64,000 nucleotides of DNA, from NCBI GenBank assembly GCA_027946555.1, contig JAPEVC010000111.1, positions 1-64,000 of the forward strand, read 5' to 3'. Position 1 is the stretch's first letter. Each line of letters opens with the position of its first letter. This document shows, piece after piece, positions 1 through 9,974 of this stretch. The position numbers and the translations under genes are program-made. A model generated the notes under the pieces. It was not told where the DNA came from. It worked only from the letters and a program-made list of their open reading frames with translations, and made no database searches. The stretch is from Gnomoniopsis sp. IMI 355080 (lineage: Eukaryota > Ascomycota > Sordariomycetes > Diaporthales > Gnomoniaceae).

Positions 1-977
1 AAAATATTATTTTAAAGAGTTATAATAAGAATTATAAATAACGAATAAAATAATATTATTGAAACTTTTTTTTGAATATAGTAAGACGCGGGTTATAATT
101 ATTTTTATGGATTGGGTTAGACCCTTATAGAAATCTAAGAGCCGTGTTAGCTTATTTGTAGGAACCGCGGAGTTCCGATGCAGAAGCAGCCAGAAGGCCT
201 AGGTAGGAGCGCGCGTTCGCTCGACTTATCCACCTTGTAAGACGTTAGAGGATTTACTACAAGCTCGGCAGTAGGATCACGTATATCGGCAGAAAACATG
301 GCAGCGCACTAAGGCCTCTATTTGCATATCTTGCCAAGAGACGAGCTCTAGTCAGTTCGCGAGTGGACTATGGACAAAGAGCAAACAACCTGCCAGTGGG
401 TCTGTGACAGCGCAACGGCAGTGGAATGCCTTGGTGTAAAACATATTAGCCCGACTCAAGCGAACTTTATTCCCTTTTATTGAGTCCGTAGGCAGTGGGG
501 CTCGGAGAGTCCTCGGCGGCTCAAGATTCACCCACACAGCAAAGATGCCCACTTGCAACGACAGCAGTTTGCAATTATCCAATATGAGATTACTGGTTAA
601 TTGAGATATGGCATCATCACTAAGGTTTATGGAAGCCTGTTGTGGTACAGGACCGAGTAGTTAGATACTGTGTCAAGTCTTTATAGACCGTGCTCTGCAG
701 TAGGTAAAGTCACTTCTTTTTGCGGACGCCGCGACAAGTACCACTGAGTCTTAGGACCTAGAGGCCCACAGAACGAGCCCAGGATATATTAAATACCAAT
801 GAGGCCATATGACTCTCCTTAACGAATAACCCCGAACCGGTATTCGAATTTATCAATTCTCTTTGTTTTCTATCGCGAGACCTCAGAGTTTATTCACACA
901 GGTGATCGCCTGAAACGGGAGAAGTGACACGCTTCTTCACCCACTCCTCGCTCGTCCACCGCATCTCACTCTCTGGT
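1..977. other. Gene-free left edge with AT-rich island
   Basis: The first ~120 bases are almost pure A/T, which resembles RIP-mutated repeat DNA in ascomycetes. The rest is ordinary composition. A 76-codon open frame on the minus strand (352-582) has no recognisable motif. The right end should contain the promoter of the P450 gene beginning at 978. Confidence 0.6.
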
Positions 978-2917
978 ATGGTAGCCAACATGTTGGACGA
1001 ATTAGAGCTGTCGCCTTTTCCCTCGCTCTCAAGGGGATCATTCCTGCTCCTGTTTGCAGGTTCTGTATGTGCCCAACGCACACGAGAGTCCAGACAGACC
1101 GAACATCTTTGCATCCACGACCAACTAACCAATCTTTTTGACATAGATTCTCACCTATCTGCTCGTTGTGTGCCCACTTTACAATGTCTTCTTCCACCCA
1201 CTGCGCAAGTACCCCGGGCCCAAGTTGTTCGCAGCGTCTCCGCTACCTGTAGGTTTCTGGTACATGACAGGAAAGTGGCACAACAAGCTTCGCCAACTCC
1301 ATGAGGATTACGGTCCGATCATCCGTATCGGCCCAGAGGAGCTATCCTACGCTCACCCAGACGCGTGGGATGATATCTACGGGCGCTATGGTGAGTTTCC
1401 GTGCATATTGAGACCCGATGAAACGCTAATTCATTATGCCCAAAAGTCCCGGCCCAGAGAAAAGAGAACGGCAAGCCTGTCTGGTATGTTAGCCCGGATG
1501 CCCATGACATGGTGGGTGCGACACTGGGCGATCATGGTCGCATGCGGCGCGTGATGGCTCCGGGCTTCACGTACAGCGCCATGTGCCAGCAGGAGCCGCT
1601 CATCAAGACGCATGTCGACCTCTTTTTGCAGCGGCTGCAGGAGAAGAGCCAAATCAACGGCGGTGTTCTCGACATGCTGGAGTGGCTGACGTACTGCACC
1701 TTTGATCTCATCGGTGAGTAATGTTATTGGTGTAATGCTCACGTTGTCCCGATTCTCTGACGATAGGCTTGCCCAACAGGTGACCTGTCTTTTGGCGAGC
1801 CATTTGGATGCCTTACGGACTCTATGCTGCATCCTTTCCTGCAGTTGGTGTTTGCAAACATTTACGTAACACACATTCTCATGTTGTGCAAGAGAAACCC
1901 GTTCTTCTACCCGTTCCTCCCGCTCAAGACCACCTACCAGATGTACAAGGATTTCGCCAAGCATGTTGTAGTCTTGAAGGAGGTCGTGAGCAAGCGGCTG
2001 AAGCTGGGGACGCAGAGGCACGATTTTGTTGACATCATGACCTCGAAGCAGCCCGGCAAGAGCCTGGTGAGTACCCTATCTGTTCTACACGCGCAAGAGT
2101 ACTTCGAGATTGGTCACTAAACGCATGTGGTATACGCAGTATATGACAAACGAGGAGATCTTCAAGAATGCCATCCTTCTTACCGGTGGTGGCGCCGAGA
2201 CGACGTCTACCACGTTGTCGGGTATGTGCTATATGCTCTCAATGCGGCCCGACATCAAGACCAAGATCGTGTCGGAGCTGCACGACGTCTTCCCCGACGA
2301 AGAATCCATCAATATGCGCAGTGTGGCCAAGCTGGTGTACACAGGCGCGTTCATCGAGGAGACGATGCGCTTTTACCCGCCGGGTCCAAACGCAATGTGG
2401 CGCCAGACACCGCCTTCGGGTAACACCATCCTCGGCGACATGGTGCCCGGCAACGTCGTCTTGGGCATTCCGCACCGCGTCTTGTATCGCAGCAAGAACT
2501 GGTGGCACGACCCGGACGGATTCCACCCGGAGCGCTGGCTACCTGAAGGCCAGAGGCCGAGGGAGTTTGATAACGATCGAAGGGATGGGTTTCATCCGTT
2601 CTCGTATGGACCGCGACAGTGTATTGCCACCAAGTGAGCAGACTCTTCCCCCCCCCCCCTCTGATTTTACCTATCATGTAGCCAAGATGTGACTAATGGC
2701 AACCAACAATTTCAGCCTGGCGTATGCGGAGATGAGGTATATTTTGGCCCGTCTTCTCTGGAATTTTGACCTTGAGATGACAGATAAGAGCCGAGATTGG
2801 ATGCACGTCCAAAAAGCATACCTTGTCTGGGATAAGCCAGGTTTGTGGCTGCGTCTGACACCTGTCAGACAAAATGAAAAGCCTTCCATGAATGCTGCCT
2901 CTGAGTATGCTTCATGA
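978..2917 (+). CDS. Cytochrome P450 monooxygenase (isotrichodermin C-15 hydroxylase-like)
   Basis: Six exons join to 520 residues: 978-1064, 1147-1390, 1465-1713, 1780-2066, 2140-2633 and 2716-2917. The first intron joins two halves of an N-terminal membrane anchor (about residues 20-42), which is followed by the proline-rich hinge FFHPLRKYPGPK. The I-helix oxygen-binding motif GGGAETTS is at 305-312, ExxR at 363-366, PERW at 419-422, and the heme loop FSYGPRQCIA has its ligand Cys at about 450. All core P450 elements are therefore present and length is normal. The final Gly of the heme signature is Ala. Overall style resembles the fungal CYP58/TRI11 group that hydroxylates secondary metabolites at the ER membrane; the substrate cannot be read from sequence. 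The enoyl reductase gene follows in convergent orientation, so the P450 is probably a tailoring enzyme of that neighbourhood. Intron 5 contains a run of 12 C. Confidence 0.9.
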
Positions 2918-3648
2918 AAAGTTGAGGATCGGTGAGCCGGGAGCTTGGGGCTCATGCGAAAGGCAATCGACGATGGTGTCACGAAATATAGGTACAGCCA
3001 ATGCAGGAGCATTGGCGATCGCTTTTTTCGTCACAGGTGGTTAAGGACAGGCAGAGCCATTGGTCGGCAACTGGAAATCACAGGCTTGCGGTTTGCTCAG
3101 ACGGGAGACGTAAAGGCATAAGTAGTGTAGGGAAGCTCGAATTCATTGGGATACCACTTGGAGTCGTGTTGTTGTGTTAGACGTAGTAATAATCGTCCAT
3201 ATTGCTAAAAGAAAGCTTTCCCGAGGCAGATTGTCCCTTACAACCCATACCATGTATGCTGACATGTTGTCCTACTTCCCAGCACAGCTGTCTTGAACTG
3301 CTTGTTAAGCTGGTTGCGGCGTACCTTGCTAATGTCGGAGTCTAGCGTAGGTTGTTACTTTGAAAATGCGATTTAAACGGAGGTGGTGGTTGATGTTGCG
3401 GATAGAGGCCGTAAGAACTATAGTCTTCCGCTGAGCTGCCTAGTGTAAATATATCTATTTTGTGGTGCGCAAAAGCGATATCGCCGGCATGTGTGCACTG
3501 GCAGGCCTGATATATCACCACATACGTCCATTTCTATTCTAGTCTCGTGATCCTGATAGGCGCGGGACGCTCACTCCTTGATATACAAAACGGAACACAC
3601 CACAATGGTATATCCTGTTTTAATACAATAACAGCCCCCGGAAGATCT
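2918..3648. other. Intergenic region between convergent genes
   Basis: This holds the 3' ends of the P450 and enoyl reductase genes. I see no open frame, RNA gene or repeat worth naming. Confidence 0.6.
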
Positions 3649-4812
3649 TCATGCAGGAACTCTTATTACCAGCTTCTCCCCCTTTACTTCTCCACTATGC
3701 AACATCTCTAGCGCCCGAATCATGCCCTCAAAGCCACCCTCGATCTCACGAAGCTTCTGGGTCGTAAGCTGGCTGCCATCCAATAAAGGTTGTAACTCTG
3801 TCGCCCACATGGCCGCAACCCTGTGGAGGTGCGGGTTTGCTTTGCGCGAATATAGAGGATGCCCGAGGTCGACATCATAGTTCTGACCTTCGAATCCCAT
3901 GACTATCTTCACCTTGACAGATTTCCTGGTGATCCAGGCATCTGGAATAGCCTCCAGCCCGGCGTAACGAGCACCGAGGCGAGCCAAGACAGCGAAACAA
4001 GTAGCAACAGACTCCGCGTCTGTAATACAGTCCAGCGCATACTTGATAGGCAGTCCGTTTGCTAATTTCTTGACGTCTTCCGCGCAATTTGACGATGTGT
4101 AGGACGCCGTTCCCACTGCACCGTACTTCATGACGGCGGGTGCAGACTTTGCGGAGCAGACAGCGATGGGCAAGTACCCAGAGCTATAACGGGCAAGGTT
4201 ATTAGTGCCGTACTTGACACAGTGCGAGTCTGGGGGTCGGACTGACTATTTCAACATCTGTATGGCTATAATACCGGTCGCAGTTGCACCACCATACACC
4301 AGAACCGGGAGTGGTTTCTCAGCGGGCTTCGATGGCAAGCCGGGCAGGTTCAATGCCTCCGGATCTGAAAGGGCCAGAGCCGCAGTTCCCCAGCCAATAG
4401 CCCCTATAGCAGCAGCTTGAGTGTCACTTACGCTGTCCGGAACCCTGAGCGTATGTCGCGAGTCCGTGACCGCGTACTGAGCGAAGGCACCATTGTACGG
4501 GTTATTGGGCCTATACGGAAAGTCCGCGCCGCATACCCGGGTGCCTATAGGGTATAGGGAAGAGGCGCCAGCCTCCTCGACGATGCCGCAGAAGTCGCAC
4601 CCAACTGTGTTGCCTTCCATAAAGAAATGGGTGATCATCTTGTGGTCCGTGGGGTTAGTCCCCACCGCGAGCACTCGCACTCGTATGTGGTAGGGGCTTG
4701 GCAGGTCTGGGAGAGGTCTCGAATACGCGACAACCAAGGGAAGCCCGTGTTCGTTGGGTGGGCTTTTCGATTGCACTACCGCAGTTTGGACCTTGGCTAA
4801 CACGTCTGCCAT
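3649..4812 (-). CDS. Stand-alone enoyl reductase / zinc-type alcohol dehydrogenase-like (LovC/ToxD type)
   Basis: Two exons (4812-4247 and 4183-3649) join to 366 residues. The intron uses a GTCAGT donor and TATAG acceptor and repairs the frame exactly, giving [10 protein letters not shown] across the junction. The protein is a medium-chain dehydrogenase/reductase: a GroES-like N-terminal half including GTNPTDHK and VGCDFCG, then a Rossmann nucleotide-binding motif GGATATG at 174-180. Catalytic zinc ligands typical of true alcohol dehydrogenases are not evident, as in trans-acting enoyl reductases. In characterised fungi (LovC, ApdC) such proteins act in trans on a highly reducing polyketide synthase whose own ER domain is dead. 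Length matches that family. Here no intact synthase lies within the window. The start was placed at 4812 because [13 protein letters not shown] begins the conserved part; an in-frame upstream extension looks like 5' leader. A G-rich run lies just upstream of the start. Confidence 0.85.
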
Positions 4813-5482
4813 TTTTTGGGGGGGGTGTTTGGGGGGGGGGTTGAGGGAACAGAAACAACGAGAGGAGAACAGGGCCTTGTATGTGCTGCTGAACAGGACA
4901 CCATGTGCTTGTAGTGGGAAGCAGAGTGGAATCGTCGTTTCTATCTTCATGACCCCAGACCAAAAGCACCTTGGCTGTTTATAGTGTCGTCTTTTCAATC
5001 ACAACTCATGTTCGGATTGTCCGATATGCCAGTAACGGAACAACCAAGGTAAAGGGGATAAGTGATAGTCGAATGTAGTTGACCGTAACTTTCCGGCGGC
5101 CCGCCTGATGACTCGCGGAGATATTCGACTTAATACTCTTGGCACCGGAGCCTAAAGTCTTACTAGTATGACCGATCCACTATGAATGTGCGGCTACATG
5201 AGTAAGAGCGTGGTCGGTCTCTGGGCATGATACTGATATTGGCATATACTTTGTAGTCACAGTACAGGGTGTACATGTGAAATCTACAGCTGTGGGAGTT
5301 TCGTCGGCTATGGATATCCCCCTTTAGTCCGACACCATCTATAACACGGCACTGCATCTCGCTACCTTGCACCTTCCAGAGAAGAAGCAGTATCGTGCGA
5401 GAACTTGTGCACAAGACACAGAAGCCAGCTGAGTTAGATATACAGCAAGAAGCAAGGCACTCCTCAACACAAGGAAACGACC
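4813..5482. promoter_or_regulatory. Divergent promoter region (enoyl reductase / SDR)
   Basis: This 670 bp separates the start codons of the enoyl reductase (minus) and the short-chain dehydrogenase (plus). The arrangement allows co-regulation from a shared promoter; that is inference. G-runs at 4818-4842 lie in the probable enoyl reductase leader. No specific binding site was identified. Confidence 0.45.
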
Positions 5483-6655
5483 ATGACAAAAGCGATGCGC
5501 CCCCCGAAGCCCCCAAGTCAAGGGATTGCTTCTACTTTCACGCAGATGTACCCACCTAAACCGACATACACAGAAGACAATGTGCCAGACCTCAGTGGAA
5601 AGGTAAGAACCCCGTACAACTTGACTCGAGATGCTCCTCACTGCTGACATGATCTCCCCACCGATATAGGTAGTCATAGTCACCGGAGCCAGTAGCGGAG
5701 TGGGTAAAGCGCTAGCATCCGTCCTGTACTCCAAGAACGCGAAGGTATATGTCGCCGCGCGGTCCGAGTCCAAGGCGCGGTCTGCCATCACGGAGATTAA
5801 AAAAAAATCACCCACCTCCAAGGGGGAGCTCGTCTTCCTCCACCTCAATCTCTCAGACCTAGCTCAGGTCAAGGAGTCGGCGCAGAACTTTCTCAAGCTG
5901 GAGAAAAGCCTGCATGTGTTGTTCAATAACGCGGCCACTCAGGCGCTGAGCGATACAGATGGGTCCAACAAGACGGCACAGGGCCATGAGCAGCACCTCG
6001 GCGTCAACGTCATCGCGCCCTTTCTCTTCACCAAGCTGCTGACCCCCTTACTCGTGGCGACGGCCAAAAGCGAGCCACCCAGCTCTGTCCGCGTCATCTG
6101 GGTGTCCTCCATGGGCCTCGAGACTATCGGGGAGAAGTCCAAGGGCCTATCGCTCGACTACGTTAACTACTGGCCCGCAATGTCGCCGCTGGAGCGATAC
6201 GGCCTCAGCAAGGCCGGCAACTGGCTTCATGCGGTCGATATGGCGAGGCGTTATAGGGCCGACGGCGTCGTCAGCGTGCCCGTCAACCCGGGCCATCTCG
6301 CTTCAGAACTGTACCGCGAGGGCGGGTGCATTTTCAGGGGTATTTTGTCCACTGTTGCTCTGTATCCCTGTATTAACGGGGCATATGTCGAGCTGTATGG
6401 GGCCTTTTCGCCTGAGATTACGATTGAAAGGAGCGGCGAATGGGGTAAGTAGTCTCTACCACATGGAATATGGTGTCTAGTTACAATTTCTCAGGATACG
6501 GTACTGACAAATACGCTACAGTTGTGCCTTGGGGACGGTTTTATCCCATCCGCAGAGACTTGGTTGATGCAACGAAGCTTGAAGAGGAAGGGGGTAACGG
6601 CCATGCGAAGAAATTCTGGGACTGGACTGAGGAACAAGTCAAAGATTATGTGTAG
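5483..6655 (+). CDS. Short-chain dehydrogenase/reductase
   Basis: Three exons (5483-5602, 5670-6444 and 6522-6655) join to 342 residues. The first intron ends exactly before KVVIVTGASSG, so exon 1 supplies a 40-residue N-terminal extension. The NAD(P) motif TGASSGVG spans 45-52, NNAA is at 126-129, the catalytic Ser is near 186 in VSSMG, and the YxxxK pair is Tyr217/Lys221. All SDR catalytic elements are thus intact. The organisation resembles fungal retinol-dehydrogenase/WWOX-like SDRs, soluble or peripheral NADP(H)-dependent reductases often found in secondary-metabolite clusters. It diverges from the enoyl reductase and converges on the second P450. A second in-frame ATG at 5495 could be the real start. 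The substrate is unknown. Confidence 0.88.
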
Positions 6656-7135
6656 AGTACCTTTGTTTTGGTTTGAAGTTGATTGAATATATGCCACGTC
6701 TTCGATTCCTAAGCTGAACAAATCAAGATCGAATAATGCACGATCGAATTTCTCATAGCCCATGCTTGGTGGCATGTTGTGAGATGATGCTCCAAGAAAG
6801 TAATCATGGATTCATACGCGGGTAATCATCCGAATACAGTTACTGGGCCTACATGCACGGGGGGGGGGGGTGCTGGCTGTCTCTAGATCTACACATCACA
6901 CAACGGTCCCGTAGTGACTATATTGAGGCCCGTCACAGATATCTACGCTTCTTCGCTTTCCAGTAAGCCGAATACTACGCATCTCCTCACATGGTAGTTC
7001 TATCGCCATGTAAATTTCTACTTAGCGGCCCTTTTTGCGGCCTCGATAGCTTTGAGTCTGATCGACGGACTTCGAATACTCTCATATTGTCCGAGTCTCC
7101 CTGTCTTGACAACTCCCCCTTTCTGACCATGGCCA
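6656..7135. other. Intergenic region between convergent genes
   Basis: 3' flanks of the SDR and the second P450. A run of 11 G occurs near 6859. I see no gene here. Confidence 0.55.
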
Positions 7136-8826
7136 TCATTTCAGCGGATGGAAACATAGCTCCAGATTCGGCAAGTGCCATGACATGCAATCTTTTACCC
7201 CTCCCAAAAAACCAGCTGCATGGAATGATGGAGCAAACGAGATATCGTACCGAGAGACGCACTCCGCAATCAGCAAACGCATCTCGAGCAGCGCGAGAGG
7301 ACGTCCGATGCACCCATGAGGCCCTATTCCAAGAATGAATGTGTTAGCTTGGTTTACAAGAAAGATAGTTGAGGTTATTTGTTGGACATACCTGTTGAGA
7401 AAGGGGCGTATCCGGCCGTATTCTTGACCATCTCAGGTCGCGAGTACCAGCGTTCGGGCACGAACTCGCTGGCTTTCTCGTAGTTACTCTCCGACCTCCC
7501 AATCACATACTGGGACGAGAAAACAGTCATGTCTCCCGGGACGAACGTCTCTCCGATGGTGATGCCTTCAGGAGGAGTGATCCGCATTATCGTCGAAGCA
7601 GGAGGGTGCAGACGAAGCGCCTCGTTGATGACGCCGTTAAGGTGGCTCGCATTCTGGATGTGCTGATGCTTAAACGTACCATCAGCACTCCTAAGCGGGA
7701 GAAGCTCCTGGCGGAGTTTCTTGACATGCTTGGGATTCTCTGCCAGGTAGTACATGACAAAGCCAAGCGTCGCCGCCACAGTATCGCTGCCTGCTACGAT
7801 GATGAACCGGCAATCATTCCTGATAACTGAGAGATCTCGTTCCAAAGGCGGCTGCTTCTCAAAGTGCGCCAGCAGCGGCGCCATGATGCTCGGCCTGGCA
7901 CCACGCTGCTCGTCCTTCATCATCCTGTCGAGCGCGCCGTAGCAGAACCCCAGGAAGCCCGTGGTCTCTTCGGTCGGGACAAATGGCAGGCTCGCAAGCA
8001 CGTGGAGCAACCACATGGGCAGTCTAAAGGCCATGATGGTCAGACCCTCGACCAGCTGGCCGATGGCCTCGTGCGTGCGGTCGTTCTTGAGCATGCCAAA
8101 GTCCTGGCTGAGACCCAGGTCGCCCATGACGTCGAATGCAAAATAGTCCATCAGGTGCGCCGCATTTACGGCTTTCCCCGCCGAGCTTTTGAGCGTGTCG
8201 AGCAGTAATTGGATATACACGGCCACCCGCGCCTCGTATCCGCGCAGCGCCCTGTCACCAAATCCTTGGCTCCACACTCGCCTCCGCCCGGCGTGGAGGT
8301 CCTTGTCGCGCGTCGCGATACCGCGGTTGGGCTGCTCAAAGTCGTACATGGCCGCTTTCCGGCAGGCGCTCTCAGGGCCGTGGATGGCTGCCACGGCCTG
8401 TGGGTCGGCAATCATCAGGGTCGATGATCCGACGCGCACATACGGGCCGTACTTGTTGTAGTAGTCCAGGGTGAGCCGGTGCATATCGCGGTTCTTAAGC
8501 TGAACAGACATCCATAGGTCGCTGATCCGCACGCCCATGCCCGGGCCTGGGAAGCGATTCAAGGGGTGGGAGAATAGCCGGTAGTGCAGAAGGCTAGCAT
8601 AGATGCCGCAGAGGAAGAGGCCGACGGTCCTTGCGCTTTGCCATAGTGAAGAGGCCCATGGCAGCCCAGCATATAATCTCTGCGCCAGGACGAGCGATAT
8701 GAGCGAGACAAAGACGCCTTTGGCGTATTTTGGTGCGTTTTGGTCGTGCTCACCCTTCTTGAAGTATGCCAGATGGGCGATAATACCGGCGGCGAGCACG
8801 GCGACATCCTGTGCGCATGCAATCAT
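7136..8826 (-). CDS. Cytochrome P450 monooxygenase
   Basis: Two exons (8826-7392 and 7323-7136) join to 540 residues. Several hydrophobic segments occupy the first 85 residues, followed by the hinge LFSHPLNRFPGPG. The I-helix AGSDT is at 345-349, EALR (ExxR) at 402-405, and PERW near 457-460. The heme loop FSTGPHGCIG is split by the intron and has Cys483. His replaces the usual Arg two residues before the Gly-Cys of this loop. Non-Arg residues there occur in some fungal P450 families, so activity is not excluded. The C-terminal WHLPNLELCF resembles families that hydroxylate aromatic or polyketide substrates, but the reaction cannot be assigned. The first true ATG is at 8826; a TTG five codons earlier is not credible as a start. 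It is the fourth gene of the accessory block and converges on the SDR. Confidence 0.9.
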
Positions 8827-9974
8827 TTTTCCTCCATACAATATGTGAGTCTCCAGAGAGTGGAAGATGATGCAAACCTAGTTAGAAGCAAAGGCCGCTG
8901 AAAATGATTTCGATATTGACTTCGATTCAACACGTCTCAGATGATCAGGCACTACCTTGTGAGAGACTTATCGTGCTGAAGGCTCGGGCGAAGGTCCTAT
9001 GCTTTAGCCTTTAGAGCAATGATAGCGCTACTAAGGAGGATGGAAGTACTATGAGGGAAAAGATGGAGGAGAGTATGAGGAGGAGATAGTCAAGTTCAGG
9101 ATTGTCTTCGAATTGTCATGTCGCTCGCATGACACTTGCGGTGCGCTCACGCTACGTATACCCACTCACTCTGCTTATACTCCGACAATCATCTGATAGC
9201 TCTTACATCAAATCCCCCGGCAATTGCATTTCAGTATTGCTGGCAATGCTAGATAGGTACAAGTCTACGAGGCCAAGCTCGGACTACCAAAATATAGACA
9301 TGCGATGGGGCAACAAGTAATTTGCGAGAAACAGATAAGCTTGGAGTGGAAACTGAATGACTCTTGTCCCGCAATGTCATTTCACTTACCCAATCATATA
9401 ATCGACCCCTGAGGTTACCTGTTTATATACGAAAGCTTAATTCGCAAGTAATAGTATACTTTAGTAACGGGATACAAAGGTTGTATAGTATAATATTATT
9501 ATAATAATAAGAGTTGATATTGTTTTTAGAAAGAAAATTCGTTTATATACTAATATATATTTGGATAAAGACAATAGGATATATTATTGAAATTTAAGAT
9601 ATATATTCCAAAACAATATATATTTCAGTTTTTAAAAATATTGTCTTTATTATAAATATTACGATTACTACTAAATTAATAGATAAAAGGTAAGTATAAA
9701 GTATTATCAAGTTTGTACTATTTCTATTAGTGTAATAGGTATTGCAAAATGACTTGGTGTTACAGAACGACTTCTTCCGTCAAGAGGTTTACAAACGTGG
9801 GTGCTTATAAAAACTAAGTAGTAAACACCCTTCATTTGACCGTGCCAAACGTCATGCCACAGCTATCTACTTAATTATTTGTGGTGACTGCCATCCTGTC
9901 GGAGAGTAGACCTGCGTCTGGGTCGGTTCTTTCTTTTTCGCTCCTTCCCCTGGAGAACTCACACTCGCTCCCTT
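8827..9974. other. Intergenic region with AT-rich island
   Basis: This is the divergent promoter space of the second P450 and the FAD oxidase. Bases ~9430-9760 are strongly AT-rich and look like a RIP-degraded repeat. No open frame is supported. Confidence 0.6.
9565..9650. repeat. Inverted repeat inside the AT-rich island
   Basis: ATAAAGACAATA at 9565-9576 is repeated as its exact reverse complement at 9639-9650, with weaker AT-rich symmetry extending outward. It may be the ends of a decayed small DNA transposon or a chance hairpin in low-complexity DNA. Confidence 0.45.
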
